Shown in pieces: positions 1-8,693 of a stretch of DNA of 46,358 nt; positions within the stretch are counted from its first letter, which is position 1; every line of letters starts with the position of its first letter. The translations under genes and the position numbers were made by a program. Origin of the DNA: an uncultured Bacilli bacterium (GTDB lineage: Bacteria > Bacillota_I > Bacilli_A > RF39 > UBA660); assembly GCA_910588195.1 (NCBI GenBank), contig CAJUPN010000010.1:1-46358 (forward strand), read 5' to 3'. The notes under the pieces were generated by a model. The model had not been told where the DNA came from and made no database searches. It worked only from the letters and a program-made list of their open reading frames with translations.

Positions 1-890
1 TAAATATAAAGGATACAGAGATAAATAGATTAAAAGGATTAGGAAATGTAGCATCTAATCAAATGTTAAAAGGATATACAGCTTTAGTAAAAGGTAGTGT
101 TGTAACTGGTACAATCCCCAGTAAAGGAGCAGCTACCTACACCCCAGGGACAACTAATCAAACAATAGCATCAGGTAATTATTTATCAGGAGTCCAAACA
201 ATAAAAGGAGATGCAAACCTAGTAGCAGGAAATATAGCCAAAGGAAAAAGTATCTTTGGTGTAACTGGATCATACACAAGTGATGCAAATGCAGTTGCTG
301 GTAATATCTTAAGTGGGAAAACAGCCTATGTAAATGGGAACAAAATAACTGGGACAATACCAAGTAAAGGAGCAGCAACGTATACCCCAGGAAAAACTAA
401 TCAAACAATAGCATCAGGTAATTATTTATCAGGAACTCAAACAATAAAAGGAGATGCTAATTTAGTAGCAGGAAATATAAAAAAAGGAGTATCTATTTTT
501 GGAGTAGCTGGTTCATATACACCAACAGGAACAAATGCTGGAATACATTTAACAACATCTGGAACAAATTATTGTGGTTCAGATTGGAAACTTACATCAA
601 CACTTTCTGCTGGAACATATATTGTTTCAACAGTAATGACAAATTCAGCAGGAGTAGGAGCTAATAGTAAAATGGATTTTGGACCATCTACGTGTAGTTA
701 TGGTGCTTGCAGTGGGGTATCGGTAACAACACTTTCAGAAAATGTTAGTAACAATGTCGTAGTTGGAACAAGAGTAGTTACTTTAAGTAAATCCTTTGCT
801 TCTGGAAGCTCAATGGGAAGAATGAGCACTTGTTCAGATAATAAATATGGAACGTTATATGGCAGAGCTTTATGGGTTAAAATATCTTAA
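1..890 (+). CDS. Repeat-containing surface or fibre-like protein, 5' end missing
   Basis: The reading frame is open from the left edge, so the true start lies outside the window; the first internal ATG is at 63. The visible part has an 81-residue unit starting GTIPSKGAATYTPG (108-350) followed by a second, shorter copy (351 to about 530) and a C-terminal region of about 110 residues rich in Ser, Thr and Gly with four Cys, ending ALWVKIS. Within the unit, DANLVAGNI and DANAVAGNI segments show an older sub-repeat. Such Gly/Ala/Thr repeats occur in tail-fibre-like, pilin-like and adhesin proteins of Bacillota. Without the N-terminus I cannot tell which: a prepilin or signal sequence would point to a surface protein, a phage neighbourhood to a fibre. 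No phage genes are seen downstream. Confidence 0.6.
   Translation, partial: NIKDTEINRLKGLGNVASNQMLKGYTALVKGSVVTGTIPSKGAATYTPGTTNQTIASGNYLSGVQTIKGDANLVAGNIAKGKSIFGVTGSYTSDANAVAGNILSGKTAYVNGNKITGTIPSKGAATYTPGKTNQTIASGNYLSGTQTIKGDANLVAGNIKKGVSIFGVAGSYTPTGTNAGIHLTTSGTNYCGSDWKLTSTLSAGTYIVSTVMTNSAGVGANSKMDFGPSTCSYGACSGVSVTTLSENVSNNVVVGTRVVTLSKSFASGSSMGRMSTCSDNKYGTLYGRALWVKIS
108..530 (+). repeat. In-frame 243-bp coding repeat (about 1.7 copies)
   Basis: Copy 1 starts at 108 and copy 2 at 351, exactly 243 bp (81 codons) apart. The copies are nearly identical over about 60 residues, with mostly synonymous differences, and copy 2 stops short of the last 20 residues. Confidence 0.85.
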
Positions 891-893
891 TAA

Positions 894-922
894 AAAAAGA
901 GTTATCTCGTTTAACTCTTTTT
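894..922. terminator. Bidirectional hairpin between convergent genes
   Basis: An 11-bp stem (AAAAAGAGTTA at 894-904 with TAACTCTTTTT at 912-922) is A/T-flanked on both sides, so it can end the rightward gene (stop at 888-890) and the leftward gene, whose stop codon at 921-923 touches the stem. Confidence 0.8.
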
Positions 923-2399
923 ATTTTGTCATTCTTTCATATAAGTAATATACATGATATTCATCTTCATATCTTTGTCTAAAAGATTCAATTATCTTAT
1001 AATTTTCATCTTCTAAAAAAGCATAATTAGTTCTAGTAACGACATAATGTGGTCTATTTTGTTTTACATATCTTTTTTGTTCATCAAACATTTCTGGATA
1101 ATTTTCATATGAGAAATTATTCCTCATAAAATAATAGCACTCTGGAATTGTCTCAGTAGTAAAATAGAAACCAGCATCTAAAACACCATAATTTATAAGT
1201 GTTTTATCTTTACTTTTATTTATGATATCTGCAAATATAAATTGTGCATAATCATTTTTTTTTAAATGTGTATAATAAATGTTAGGGGAAAATTGTATTA
1301 ATGCTGTAATCAGTAAAATAAATAATGATACATTTCTTATAACATTTATTCTGATATTATATTTATGAAATAATCTATTTAATAAAAGAACTCCTAATAT
1401 CATAAATGGTGTTATTATTAAAGAATAATAGAAGTAATTAGTACCACCAATGAAAGTACCAAGTCCCATAAAAAGTAAAGATATAAATATAATCCACTTT
1501 GATCCTCTAATATTTAATTCTAACTTCTTTTTAGCATAATAAATAAGAGGAACAACAATAAATATAAAAAAAGGTATATTTGTTACTAAGTTATAGCCTA
1601 ATAAAGAAAACGCCTTTATAATTTTAGTTAAAGTAGAATCAATACGTGAATATGCTGTCATATTAATTATAAAATAAACATTAAATAATTCTTTTAGTGC
1701 ACCATTGATTAAAAAATAAATTAATATTGGAATTGAAATACTTGCCATACCTGCTAAAAAAAGCAAAGAAGATATAAATGCTTTTTTATACTTTTTATTA
1801 AAAAATTCCACAAAGAAGTATGTCGCTGCAAGAATAAAGTGAAAACCTAAAAGTGTATATTTTGTCCATAAAATAATACCAGCCATCAATCCATTTACAA
1901 AGATTTCTCTTTTTGTAATACTTCCTATTTTTAAATATTTAAACATTGAATAAATACTGTACATAAAAAATGGTAAACATAATTCTTCTGCTGCACCCCC
2001 ATGGCCGAATGGTTTTAACATTAATATAGCAAAAGTTAAAAGCATAATACTTGAATAGACATATTTATCACTAAAAAATAGCTTTATAGTTTTTCTAACA
2101 TAAGCCAAAAAAGCAGTGAAAGAAAATATCTCAATTAGATAGACTCCAAAAAACGTTTTAGTACTAATTAAATTTGCTAAGGCATAAATGAAATAAAGTA
2201 TTGGTCCTTTTTGTTCAAATAAGTCTTTATAGGGAATTAGTCCATTAATAAGTCCTTTTCCCATCGTCATAAATGCTTGAGCATCATACCAATCATTTAT
2301 CAAATAAAGTGGGGAATTTTTACTACCAATTGTTATAAATGCAAAGGATATAAAAAATATTGGTAATAAGTAGATATTCTTTTTTATAAATCTTTTCAT
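921..2399 (-). CDS. Multi-membrane glycosyltransferase (GT39/PMT-like, GT-C fold)
   Basis: A 492-residue polytopic protein with about ten hydrophobic segments. The first extracytoplasmic loop carries NDWYDAQAFM and then FEQKGPILYFIY, the acidic-loop and EQKGP pattern seen in membrane glycosyltransferases of the PMT/ArnT type that use polyprenyl-phosphate sugars. The C-terminal ~80 residues are hydrophilic and probably extracytoplasmic. It likely transfers a sugar from a lipid carrier to a cell-surface acceptor; donor and acceptor cannot be read from sequence. The start is supported by a GGAGAT ribosome-binding site. It is divergent from fmt and convergent with the repeat protein. It may serve the same surface glycan as the locus at 34.8-45.3 kb (inference). 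Confidence 0.75.
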   Translation of the reverse strand: MKRFIKKNIYLLPIFFISFAFITIGSKNSPLYLINDWYDAQAFMTMGKGLINGLIPYKDLFEQKGPILYFIYALANLISTKTFFGVYLIEIFSFTAFLAYVRKTIKLFFSDKYVYSSIMLLTFAILMLKPFGHGGAAEELCLPFFMYSIYSMFKYLKIGSITKREIFVNGLMAGIILWTKYTLLGFHFILAATYFFVEFFNKKYKKAFISSLLFLAGMASISIPILIYFLINGALKELFNVYFIINMTAYSRIDSTLTKIIKAFSLLGYNLVTNIPFFIFIVVPLIYYAKKKLELNIRGSKWIIFISLLFMGLGTFIGGTNYFYYSLIITPFMILGVLLLNRLFHKYNIRINVIRNVSLFILLITALIQFSPNIYYTHLKKNDYAQFIFADIINKSKDKTLINYGVLDAGFYFTTETIPECYYFMRNNFSYENYPEMFDEQKRYVKQNRPHYVVTRTNYAFLEDENYKIIESFRQRYEDEYHVYYLYERMTK

Positions 2400-2429
2400 A
2401 AATTCATCTCCAAATTTAATATATCAAAA

Positions 2430-2438
2430 ATTTTATCA
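2430..2438 (-). promoter_or_regulatory. Extended -10 promoter of the GT39-like gene
   Basis: On the minus strand this reads TGATAAAAT, giving a leader of roughly 20 nt before the ATG at 2399. No good -35 is seen. Confidence 0.45.
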
Positions 2439-2488
2439 TATTACATTATTTATCGTCATTTTTTATGTAAATTAGTAGATATATATAG

Positions 2489-2494
2489 TATAAT
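2489..2494 (+). promoter_or_regulatory. -10 element of fmt, ultrashort leader
   Basis: TATAAT ends 16 nt before the ATG at 2511, with the Shine-Dalgarno AGGTGA at 2501-2506. The expected transcription start falls at or next to the Shine-Dalgarno. An upstream in-frame ATG at 2493 overlaps this -10, which argues against using it as the start. Confidence 0.55.
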
Positions 2495-2510
2495 GAGAAT
2501 AGGTGATTTT

Positions 2511-3446
2511 ATGAAAAACTTAAAAGTTATTTTTATGGGAACTCCCGAATTTGCTGTTCCAGTGTTAGAAGAATTAATTGATAAAACTAACGTTTTACTA
2601 GTTGTAACTCAACCTGATGCACCAGTAGGAAGAAAAAAAGTTTTAACCCCAAGTCCTGTAAAGCAGCTTGCACTTTCTCATAATATTGAAGTATTCACTC
2701 CTGAAAAATTAAGAAAAGAATATGAATATATTTTAAATAAAAAACCAGATATTATTATTACTTGTGCCTATGGACAAATAGTGCCAAAAGTAATTTTAGA
2801 TTATCCTGAACATGGTTGTATAAATGTTCATGCTTCTCTTTTACCTAAATATAGAGGGGCAAGTCCAATAACTGCAGCTATCAAAAATGGCGAAGAAACT
2901 ACGGGAATTACAATTATGTATATGGATGAGGGAATAGATACTGGAAATATCATTCAAGCAAAAGAATTACCTATTTTAGAAAATGATACTTTAGGAACTT
3001 TAAGTGAAAAATTAAGTAAATTAGGAGCCAAAACTCTTATTGATACACTTCCAAGAATTATGGAATGTGAGAATTTTGATATCCCTCAAGATCATGAAAT
3101 CGCGACGTATGTTTCTGTGCTTAAAAGAAGCGATGAAATAATTGATTTTAATAAAACAAGAAAAGAAGTTTATAATTTCGTTAGAAGCATTAATCCATCT
3201 CCCTTAGCTAGTACTAAAATTTTAGGAGAAGAGTGGAAAATTATCGAAACTAAAATCGGCTCAGATTCGAAAGGCCCTGTTGGTAGAGTTTCCTCAATTA
3301 ATAAGGATTCATTTGGAATATATTGTACTGATGGCGAAATATTAATTACAAGAGTTAAACCAGCTGGAAAAAAAGAAATGAGTGTTAAAGACTTCTTTAA
3401 TGGGTTTGATTCATCCAAATTAAAAGATATAGAAGTAGGAGATTAA
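2511..3446 (+). CDS. fmt: Methionyl-tRNA formyltransferase
   Basis: Formylates initiator Met-tRNA using 10-formyl-tetrahydrofolate. The 311-residue length is normal. The N-terminal catalytic domain has the start MKNLKVIFMGTPEFAVPVL, the NVHASLLPKYRGASP signature (N105, H107) and the MDEGIDTG motif (D143), matching the catalytic Asn/His/Asp of the family. The C-terminal third is the OB-fold tRNA-binding part. I chose the ATG at 2511 because it has AGGTGA at a good distance; an in-frame ATG at 2493 has none and sits in the -10. The next gene starts immediately after the stop, so they are probably co-transcribed. The usual def or rsmB partners are not next to it. Confidence 0.97.
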   Translation: MKNLKVIFMGTPEFAVPVLEELIDKTNVLLVVTQPDAPVGRKKVLTPSPVKQLALSHNIEVFTPEKLRKEYEYILNKKPDIIITCAYGQIVPKVILDYPEHGCINVHASLLPKYRGASPITAAIKNGEETTGITIMYMDEGIDTGNIIQAKELPILENDTLGTLSEKLSKLGAKTLIDTLPRIMECENFDIPQDHEIATYVSVLKRSDEIIDFNKTRKEVYNFVRSINPSPLASTKILGEEWKIIETKIGSDSKGPVGRVSSINKDSFGIYCTDGEILITRVKPAGKKEMSVKDFFNGFDSSKLKDIEVGD

Positions 3447-4103
3447 ATGAAAAAGAAAAAAGTAAAAGATGGCGAAGAAAAAATTAGTAGAAGAACCTTA
3501 ATACGAGAATATTTTAAACAAAATCCATTAACTAAAGATTTAATAAAATTATCTTTCTACCTAATTTTATTCTTTGTTATAATTATTGTTGTCTCTTTTG
3601 CTCCAGAACCTCAAGAAAAGAGTGAAGAAAGAGAAAGTACAAAAACAACAGAAAATATTAAGGAAGAAAAAAAATATAAAGATATTTTAGTAGATACTTT
3701 AAAAGAAGAAAAACAGTATAATTACGAAATAAATTATAATGATCTTAAATATATTATAAACTATTCTACAAAAGATAATGTTATATCTGGGATATTAGAA
3801 ACTTCACAAAATATACTAAAAAAATTTAGTATTAAAGATAATCAAATTTATGAATTAACATTAAATGAAGAAAAACTTAATATGGAATTGTTTCAAGAAT
3901 TAAATTTAACATACATAAATATATATAGTTTAGTAGATTTATTATCTAACCATAAGAGTTTGAAAATGTTAGAAGATGACCAAACTATATATATCTATAA
4001 TCTTGAGACAAATAAAACTATCAATGTTACTGTGAGAGAAGAAAATATAACATCAATTGAAATAAAAGAAGATACTATAAATTATAAAATAACAATAGAA
4101 TAA
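3447..4103 (+). CDS. Bitopic membrane protein of unknown function
   Basis: I do not recognise this 218-residue protein. It has a basic cytoplasmic head (about residues 1-32, including SRRTLIREYFKQNP), one membrane helix (about 33-54) and a charged linker of Glu/Lys repeats (about 56-85). The external part, about 130 residues, is rich in alternating beta-type Ile/Asn/Thr/Tyr segments. The start codon abuts the fmt stop, with GGAG inside the end of fmt, so translation is probably coupled. It precedes a phospholipid synthase gene by 10 bp. The layout (short inside, long outside domain) resembles small envelope proteins, but nothing visible points to an enzymatic activity. Confidence 0.7.
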   Translation: MKKKKVKDGEEKISRRTLIREYFKQNPLTKDLIKLSFYLILFFVIIIVVSFAPEPQEKSEERESTKTTENIKEEKKYKDILVDTLKEEKQYNYEINYNDLKYIINYSTKDNVISGILETSQNILKKFSIKDNQIYELTLNEEKLNMELFQELNLTYINIYSLVDLLSNHKSLKMLEDDQTIYIYNLETNKTINVTVREENITSIEIKEDTINYKITIE

Positions 4104-4113
4104 GGGGTGCAAC

Positions 4114-4806
4114 ATGAAAAAAATTGTTAATATGCTAACCATAGCTCGAATAATTGCAACATTTATTTTACCTTTTTTGTGGCGAGTTTTGAATCCTGCT
4201 ATGCTTTTAGTTTTTGTATCTTTAATTTTACTTACAGACTTTTTTGATGGTTTGCTTGCAAGAACGTTCCATGTTCAATCTGTCTTTGGAACAATTATGG
4301 ATGCAGTTGCTGATAAATGTTTTGGTATTATGATCATTCTTATATTGTGTACTTATAATTCAATGTTTATTTTAGCACTTATTCTAGAATTAGGAATAGC
4401 TTTAATAAATATTTTGGGTTCTGTTTTTGGAGCAGTAACTAAATCATCTTTTTTAGGTAAAGTAAAAATGTGGTTTTTAGGAATTGCAATCTTCTTTGGA
4501 ATTTTAAATATTTATAGTTCGGAAATCTTAAATATTGTAACCATTAAACCATTATATGATTTATTCAATATCCTAGTAGTAAACATTGATAGTTTAATCT
4601 TCTCAAGTGTTTTTCTAACAGCAGGTTCAGAGTTTATGGTCGCGATAGATTATTCTAGACATATTATGAAAGATTTAAACAAGAAGAATATCAAAATTAA
4701 ATACAAACTAAAGAGTCATGATGAATTAATGCACATCTTATTTGATACAGAATATGCTTTAAAACACAAAGATGAATCATTTGCAAAACAATTATTTGAA
4801 AATTAA
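4114..4806 (+). CDS. CDP-alcohol phosphatidyltransferase (PgsA/Cls-like)
   Basis: An integral membrane enzyme that attaches a CDP-activated lipid to an alcohol. It carries the complete family signature DG-x2-AR-x8-G-x3-D-x3-D, from DGLLAR through the two catalytic Asp of MDAVADK (about residues 45-70). Five to six hydrophobic segments follow. In this lineage the likely product is phosphatidylglycerol phosphate (PgsA) or cardiolipin, but headgroup choice is not readable by eye. The 230-residue length is slightly above PgsA because of a hydrophilic C-terminal tail of about 50 residues. The Shine-Dalgarno AGGGGTG sits upstream of the ATG, 10 bp after the previous gene. Confidence 0.9.
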   Translation: MKKIVNMLTIARIIATFILPFLWRVLNPAMLLVFVSLILLTDFFDGLLARTFHVQSVFGTIMDAVADKCFGIMIILILCTYNSMFILALILELGIALINILGSVFGAVTKSSFLGKVKMWFLGIAIFFGILNIYSSEILNIVTIKPLYDLFNILVVNIDSLIFSSVFLTAGSEFMVAIDYSRHIMKDLNKKNIKIKYKLKSHDELMHILFDTEYALKHKDESFAKQLFEN

Positions 4807-4815
4807 ATAAAAACC

Positions 4816-4844
4816 TTTACATAGAGAAATTACTTTGTTATACT
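4816..4844 (+). promoter_or_regulatory. Sigma-A promoter of the rimP-nusA-infB operon
   Basis: TTTACA (4816-4821), a 17-bp spacer and TATACT (4839-4844), with TG one base before the -10. The predicted start near 4851 places the 4860-4881 hairpin in the leader. Confidence 0.75.
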
Positions 4845-4859
4845 ATATCTAACAGATTT

Positions 4860-4881
4860 AAGTGGGCAGCAATTCCCACTT
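4860..4881 (+). promoter_or_regulatory. Leader hairpin upstream of rimP
   Basis: A perfect 7-bp stem AAGTGGG/CCCACTT with an 8-nt loop, followed by a U-rich run (TTGTTATTG) and then the Shine-Dalgarno GGGAGGA. Hairpins like this are common before rimP operons in Bacillota. It could attenuate transcription or bind a feedback factor; either role is inference. Confidence 0.55.
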
Positions 4882-4903
4882 TTGTTATTGTTTGGGAGGA
4901 TTT

Positions 4904-5155
4904 ATGGATAGTATTTTAAAAAAAATTCACAAATTAATACTTGATGAGATGACAAAATTAAATATCACGATTGATTCAATCACATGGGAACAAGAAGGTA
5001 AGTATAATTATTTAAAGATAATTCTTGATAAAGAATCAGGTCTAGATATTGACACAATTGTTGAAGCAACAAATATAATTAATCCTATTTTAGATGAATA
5101 TGATTTAATTGAAGAAGAATATATACTAGATATTAGTAGTAAAGAAAGAGGTTAA
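4904..5155 (+). CDS. rimP: RimP ribosome maturation factor, N-terminal domain only
   Basis: RimP helps assemble the 30S subunit. The 83 residues match the N-terminal alpha/beta domain (an amphipathic first helix, a segment ending IILDKESGLDIDTIVEATN, and a final strand ILDISSKERG corresponding to the conserved EVSSPGLDRP end of that domain). The usual C-terminal SH3-like domain is absent; typical RimP is about 150 residues. There is no room for a frameshifted remainder because nusA starts 4 bp after the stop. The ATG at 4904 follows GGGAGGA; an in-frame GTG at 4862 lies in the leader hairpin and is rejected. Position directly before nusA supports the identity. Confidence 0.8.
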   Translation: MDSILKKIHKLILDEMTKLNITIDSITWEQEGKYNYLKIILDKESGLDIDTIVEATNIINPILDEYDLIEEEYILDISSKERG

Positions 5156-5158
5156 AAT

Positions 5159-6277
5159 ATGAACGGAAAAGAATTTATAAAAGCTCTTAAAAATATTATT
5201 GAAGAGAAAAATATTGATGAAGATGTTGTTTATGATGCCATGGAACAAGGTCTTATAACAGCTTACAAAAAAAATTATGATTCAAAAACAAATGTAAAAG
5301 TATTAATTGATCGTAATAGTGGAGAATTCAAAGTAATCAGATATTATGTTGTCGTAGATGATTACATTGAAGGAGAAGAATCTACTGATGAAGAAGGAAA
5401 TATTATTTATCTAGATCCTGAAATAAATGAGGATGCACAACTTCTACTTGAAGAAGCTCGTGAAATTGTCCCAGATATTAATGTTGGAGAGACTATTGAA
5501 GAAGAAGTAACACCAAAAGATTTTGGACGCGTAGCAGCATCAACTTGTAAACAAGTTGTTACACAAAAAATTAGAGAAGCTGAAAGAAATTCAATTATAA
5601 ATGAATTTGCTGATAAGCAAGATGAATTAATGCTTGGTACACTTGCAATGGAAGATGCTAGAAATTATTATATTGATTTAGGAAGAACTAGAGCAATTTT
5701 ACCAAAAGCTGAAATGATTCCAGGAGAAACTGTGAAGATGGGATCTCAAATTAAAGTATATATTTCTAAGGTAGAAGCAACAAATAAAGGACCACTTGTT
5801 TTATGTACACGTAAACACTATGGTTTTGTAAAAAGATTATTTGAATCAGAAATACCTGAACTTGCTAATGGAACTTTAGAACTACATGCTGTTTCTCGTG
5901 AAGCAGGAGTAAGAAGTAAAGTTGCTGTATCTTCAACTAATGATAGAATTGATCCAATCGGAACTTGTATTGGTGAAAGAGGATCAAGAATTGCTAATAT
6001 CTTAAAAGAATTAAATGGTGAAAAAGTTGATTTAGTATTATGGAGTGAAGATAATTCTGAATATATTAAGAATGCTTTATCACCAGCTAAAGATGTAATT
6101 GTATCAATTATTGAAGAAGAAAAAGAAAGAGTTGCACTTGCAATAGTAACTGATGAAAATTTAAGTCTTGCCATAGGTAAGAAAGGAATTAACATCAAAC
6201 TAGCAAGTAGATTAACTAAATTTAAAATAAATATTAAAACTATGACTCAAATTCAAGAAGAAGGAAACGCTGAATAA
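5159..6277 (+). CDS. nusA: Transcription elongation/termination factor NusA
   Basis: Binds RNA polymerase and nascent RNA, affecting pausing, termination and antitermination. At 372 residues it has the normal Gram-positive architecture: an N-terminal polymerase-binding domain (to about 130), an S1 domain (about 135-200, including DLGRTRAILPKAEMIPGE) and two KH domains (about 205-350, with DPIGTCIGERGSRI and LAIGKKGINIKLASRLT). It lacks the C-terminal acidic repeats of Enterobacteria, as expected. A GAAAGAGG ribosome-binding site lies at the end of rimP. Its stop overlaps the start of ylxR by one base, indicating translational coupling. Confidence 0.97.
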   Translation: MNGKEFIKALKNIIEEKNIDEDVVYDAMEQGLITAYKKNYDSKTNVKVLIDRNSGEFKVIRYYVVVDDYIEGEESTDEEGNIIYLDPEINEDAQLLLEEAREIVPDINVGETIEEEVTPKDFGRVAASTCKQVVTQKIREAERNSIINEFADKQDELMLGTLAMEDARNYYIDLGRTRAILPKAEMIPGETVKMGSQIKVYISKVEATNKGPLVLCTRKHYGFVKRLFESEIPELANGTLELHAVSREAGVRSKVAVSSTNDRIDPIGTCIGERGSRIANILKELNGEKVDLVLWSEDNSEYIKNALSPAKDVIVSIIEEEKERVALAIVTDENLSLAIGKKGINIKLASRLTKFKINIKTMTQIQEEGNAE

Positions 6278-6528
6278 TGAAAAGTATTCCAATGCGTATG
6301 TGTGTAGTAACAAGAGAAAAACTACCTAAAAAAGAGCTTATACGTGTTGTAAAAAGTGAAAATAGAGTTATAGTTGATGAGTCTGGAAAAGTTAATGGAC
6401 ATGGAGTTTACTTAAAACGAGATATAAGTGTTGTAGAAACAGCTCGTAAAAAGGGTATATTAAAAAAACTTCTAGAAACTGATATTCCAGACAGTGTATA
6501 TGAAGAATTGTTAAGTATTATAAAATAA
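6277..6528 (+). CDS. ylxR: YlxR/RnpM RNA-binding protein (DUF448)
   Basis: An 83-residue basic protein of the YlxR family, with RMCVVTREKLPKKELIRVVK at the N-terminus and VDESGKVNGHGVYL in the middle. Most homologues have GRGAY where this has GHGVY. In Bacillus subtilis the family member (RnpM) binds RNase P RNA and modulates its activity; the same role here is inference. It overlaps nusA in a TAATG junction. The ylxQ (L7Ae-like) gene often found between ylxR and infB is absent; infB follows after 21 bp. Confidence 0.92.
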   Translation: MKSIPMRMCVVTREKLPKKELIRVVKSENRVIVDESGKVNGHGVYLKRDISVVETARKKGILKKLLETDIPDSVYEELLSIIK

Positions 6529-6549
6529 AGAAAGAAGAGGTGCTTATAA

Positions 6550-8673
6550 ATGACAGTACAAGATTATGCAGAGGATATGAACTTCACAGTTCAAGATGTC
6601 TTAAACAAATGTGAAGAATTAGGAATTAAGGCTAAATCTAAAAGTGATATTTTAGATGATGATGCAATCGTTATGTTGGATAACACAATGAATGTAATAA
6701 GTACAAATGAAGAATTGAATTTTGAAGAAACTGATGCCATTGACAATGCCGTTGAAGATCTAATGTTAGATGATAACTTAAAGTCAATTGATAAGAAACA
6801 CACAGTATCTAAAGAAAGAATAAATAAAAAACAAGATAAAGAAAATTCCAATAAAGATTTCCTAAATAAGAAAAAACAAATGTATAAAAATAAAGAAAAA
6901 TTAACTAGTAATACAACATCTAGTAAGGATGATACAGTTGTTTTATATAAAGAAGGCATGAGTGTTCAAAACCTTGCAGATGAGTTAGGAGTACCAGGGG
7001 TTGATTTAGTAAAAAAATTAATTACTTTAGGTATGATGTTAAGTTTACCTCAAGCTATAGATTTTGAAACAGCTGAGTTATTAGCTAGTGAATACAACAA
7101 AACATTAAAGAAAATTGAAACTCAAGATATCTCAAATTTTGAAAATTATGAAATTGTTGATAATGAAGAAGATTTACTTCCTCGACCACCAGTAATAACT
7201 ATAATGGGACATGTTGACCATGGTAAAACAACTTTACTTGATTACATTAGAAACTCTAATGTCGTAGAAGGTGAAGCAGGTGGAATAACTCAACATATTG
7301 GGGCTTATCAAATTGAGTATAATGATGAAAAATTAACATTTATTGATACTCCAGGACATGCTGCATTTACTGAAATGCGTGCAAGAGGAGCATCAGTTAC
7401 TGATATTGTAATTATAATTGTGTCAGCTGAAGATGGTGTAATGCCACAAACTAAAGAAGCAATTGATCATGCTAAGGCAGCAAATGTTCCAATTGTTGTA
7501 GCTATTAATAAAATAGATAAACCAGCTGCAAATCCTGACCGTATCATGACAGAAATGGCTGAAAATGGTATAAATCCAGAAGAATGGGGTGGAACAACTC
7601 CATTTGTAAGAATCAGTGCCAAGACTGGAGAAGGAATTGATAAACTATTAGAAACTATTATTGCAATTGCTGAAGTTTCTGAGTTAAAAGCAAATCCTTC
7701 TAGATATGCTTCAGGTACTGTAGTTGAATCTCGTATAGATAAACAAATGGGTGGTGTAGCAAGTATCTTAATTCAAAATGGAACATTAAGACTTGGCGAC
7801 CCAATAGTTGTTGGAGAATTCCATGGAAGAATTAGAACGCTTAGAAATGATCTAGGAAAAGATATTGTTGAAGCTGGACCATCTACACCAGTTGAAATTA
7901 CAGGTTTATCTGGAAACCCATCAGCTGGAGATAAATTTATGGCTTTTGAATCAGAACATGAAGCACGTAACATAGCTGAAAAAAGAGCAATCCAAGCTAA
8001 AGAAAGAAGTTTCATAAGACCTACATTATCGTTAGAAGAATTATTTGCTTCTATTCAATCAGGTGTAAAAGAAATAAATGTTGTCTTAAAATGTGATGTA
8101 CGTGGTTCAGAAGAAGCCGTTAAAAACTCACTAGAAAAAATTGATGTTGAGGGTGTCAAAGTTAAAATCATCAGAAGTGGTATAGGAACAATTACAGAAT
8201 CAGATATTGTCCTTGCTCAAGCTAGTAATGCTATAGTTATTGGATTTAATGTATCTCCTAGCAACAAAACTAAAGAAGTTGCTAAAGAATACAGTGTTGA
8301 AATACGTCTTTATACAATAATTTATAAGGTTGTAGAAGAGATGGAAGCAGCAATGAAGGGTATGTTAGATCCAGAATTTGAAGAAGTTGTAACTGGTACT
8401 TGTGAAGTTAGACAATTATTTAGATTCTCTAAAGTTGGAACTATTGCTGGTGTAATGGTAACTAGTGGTCTTATAAAAAATAACTCTAGTGTCAGAATTA
8501 TTAGAGATGGTGTAATTATTTATACTGGAAAAATATCTTCTGTTCAAAGAGGAAAAGATTCTGTTAAAGAAGTTAAAAATGGATTTGAATGTGGTATAAC
8601 TATCGATGGTTATAATGATATTAAAGAAAATGATACATTTGAAACTTATGAAATGGTCGAAATAAAAAAATAG
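6550..8673 (+). CDS. infB: Translation initiation factor IF-2
   Basis: GTPase that brings fMet-tRNA to the 30S subunit and promotes subunit joining. The 707 residues contain an IF2-N module (about 1-45), a charged Lys/Asn/Glu linker (about 80-125), a second IF2-N module (about 130-185) and the GTPase domain with GHVDHGKT (220-227), DTPGH (from 266) and NKID (320-323). Beta-barrel and C-terminal fMet-tRNA-binding domains follow. Length matches short Gram-positive IF-2. The Shine-Dalgarno GAAGAGGTG lies about 9 bp before the ATG. It is in the operon running from rimP to rbfA. Confidence 0.98.
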   Translation: MTVQDYAEDMNFTVQDVLNKCEELGIKAKSKSDILDDDAIVMLDNTMNVISTNEELNFEETDAIDNAVEDLMLDDNLKSIDKKHTVSKERINKKQDKENSNKDFLNKKKQMYKNKEKLTSNTTSSKDDTVVLYKEGMSVQNLADELGVPGVDLVKKLITLGMMLSLPQAIDFETAELLASEYNKTLKKIETQDISNFENYEIVDNEEDLLPRPPVITIMGHVDHGKTTLLDYIRNSNVVEGEAGGITQHIGAYQIEYNDEKLTFIDTPGHAAFTEMRARGASVTDIVIIIVSAEDGVMPQTKEAIDHAKAANVPIVVAINKIDKPAANPDRIMTEMAENGINPEEWGGTTPFVRISAKTGEGIDKLLETIIAIAEVSELKANPSRYASGTVVESRIDKQMGGVASILIQNGTLRLGDPIVVGEFHGRIRTLRNDLGKDIVEAGPSTPVEITGLSGNPSAGDKFMAFESEHEARNIAEKRAIQAKERSFIRPTLSLEELFASIQSGVKEINVVLKCDVRGSEEAVKNSLEKIDVEGVKVKIIRSGIGTITESDIVLAQASNAIVIGFNVSPSNKTKEVAKEYSVEIRLYTIIYKVVEEMEAAMKGMLDPEFEEVVTGTCEVRQLFRFSKVGTIAGVMVTSGLIKNNSSVRIIRDGVIIYTGKISSVQRGKDSVKEVKNGFECGITIDGYNDIKENDTFETYEMVEIKK

Positions 8674-8693
8674 CACACAAATAAGGAGAATTT

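Noticed and set aside
2493..2510. An in-frame ATG giving fmt six extra residues
   Set aside because: It overlaps the TATAAT -10 and has no Shine-Dalgarno; the ATG at 2511 has AGGTGA and begins at the normal family start.
4862..4903. GTG start adding 14 residues to RimP
   Set aside because: The GTG is inside the leader hairpin and the added residues do not match RimP, while GGGAGGA precedes the ATG at 4904.
5818..8676. Long open frames opposite nusA and infB
   Set aside because: They have no ribosome-binding site, biased low-complexity composition, and lie antisense to well-identified genes.
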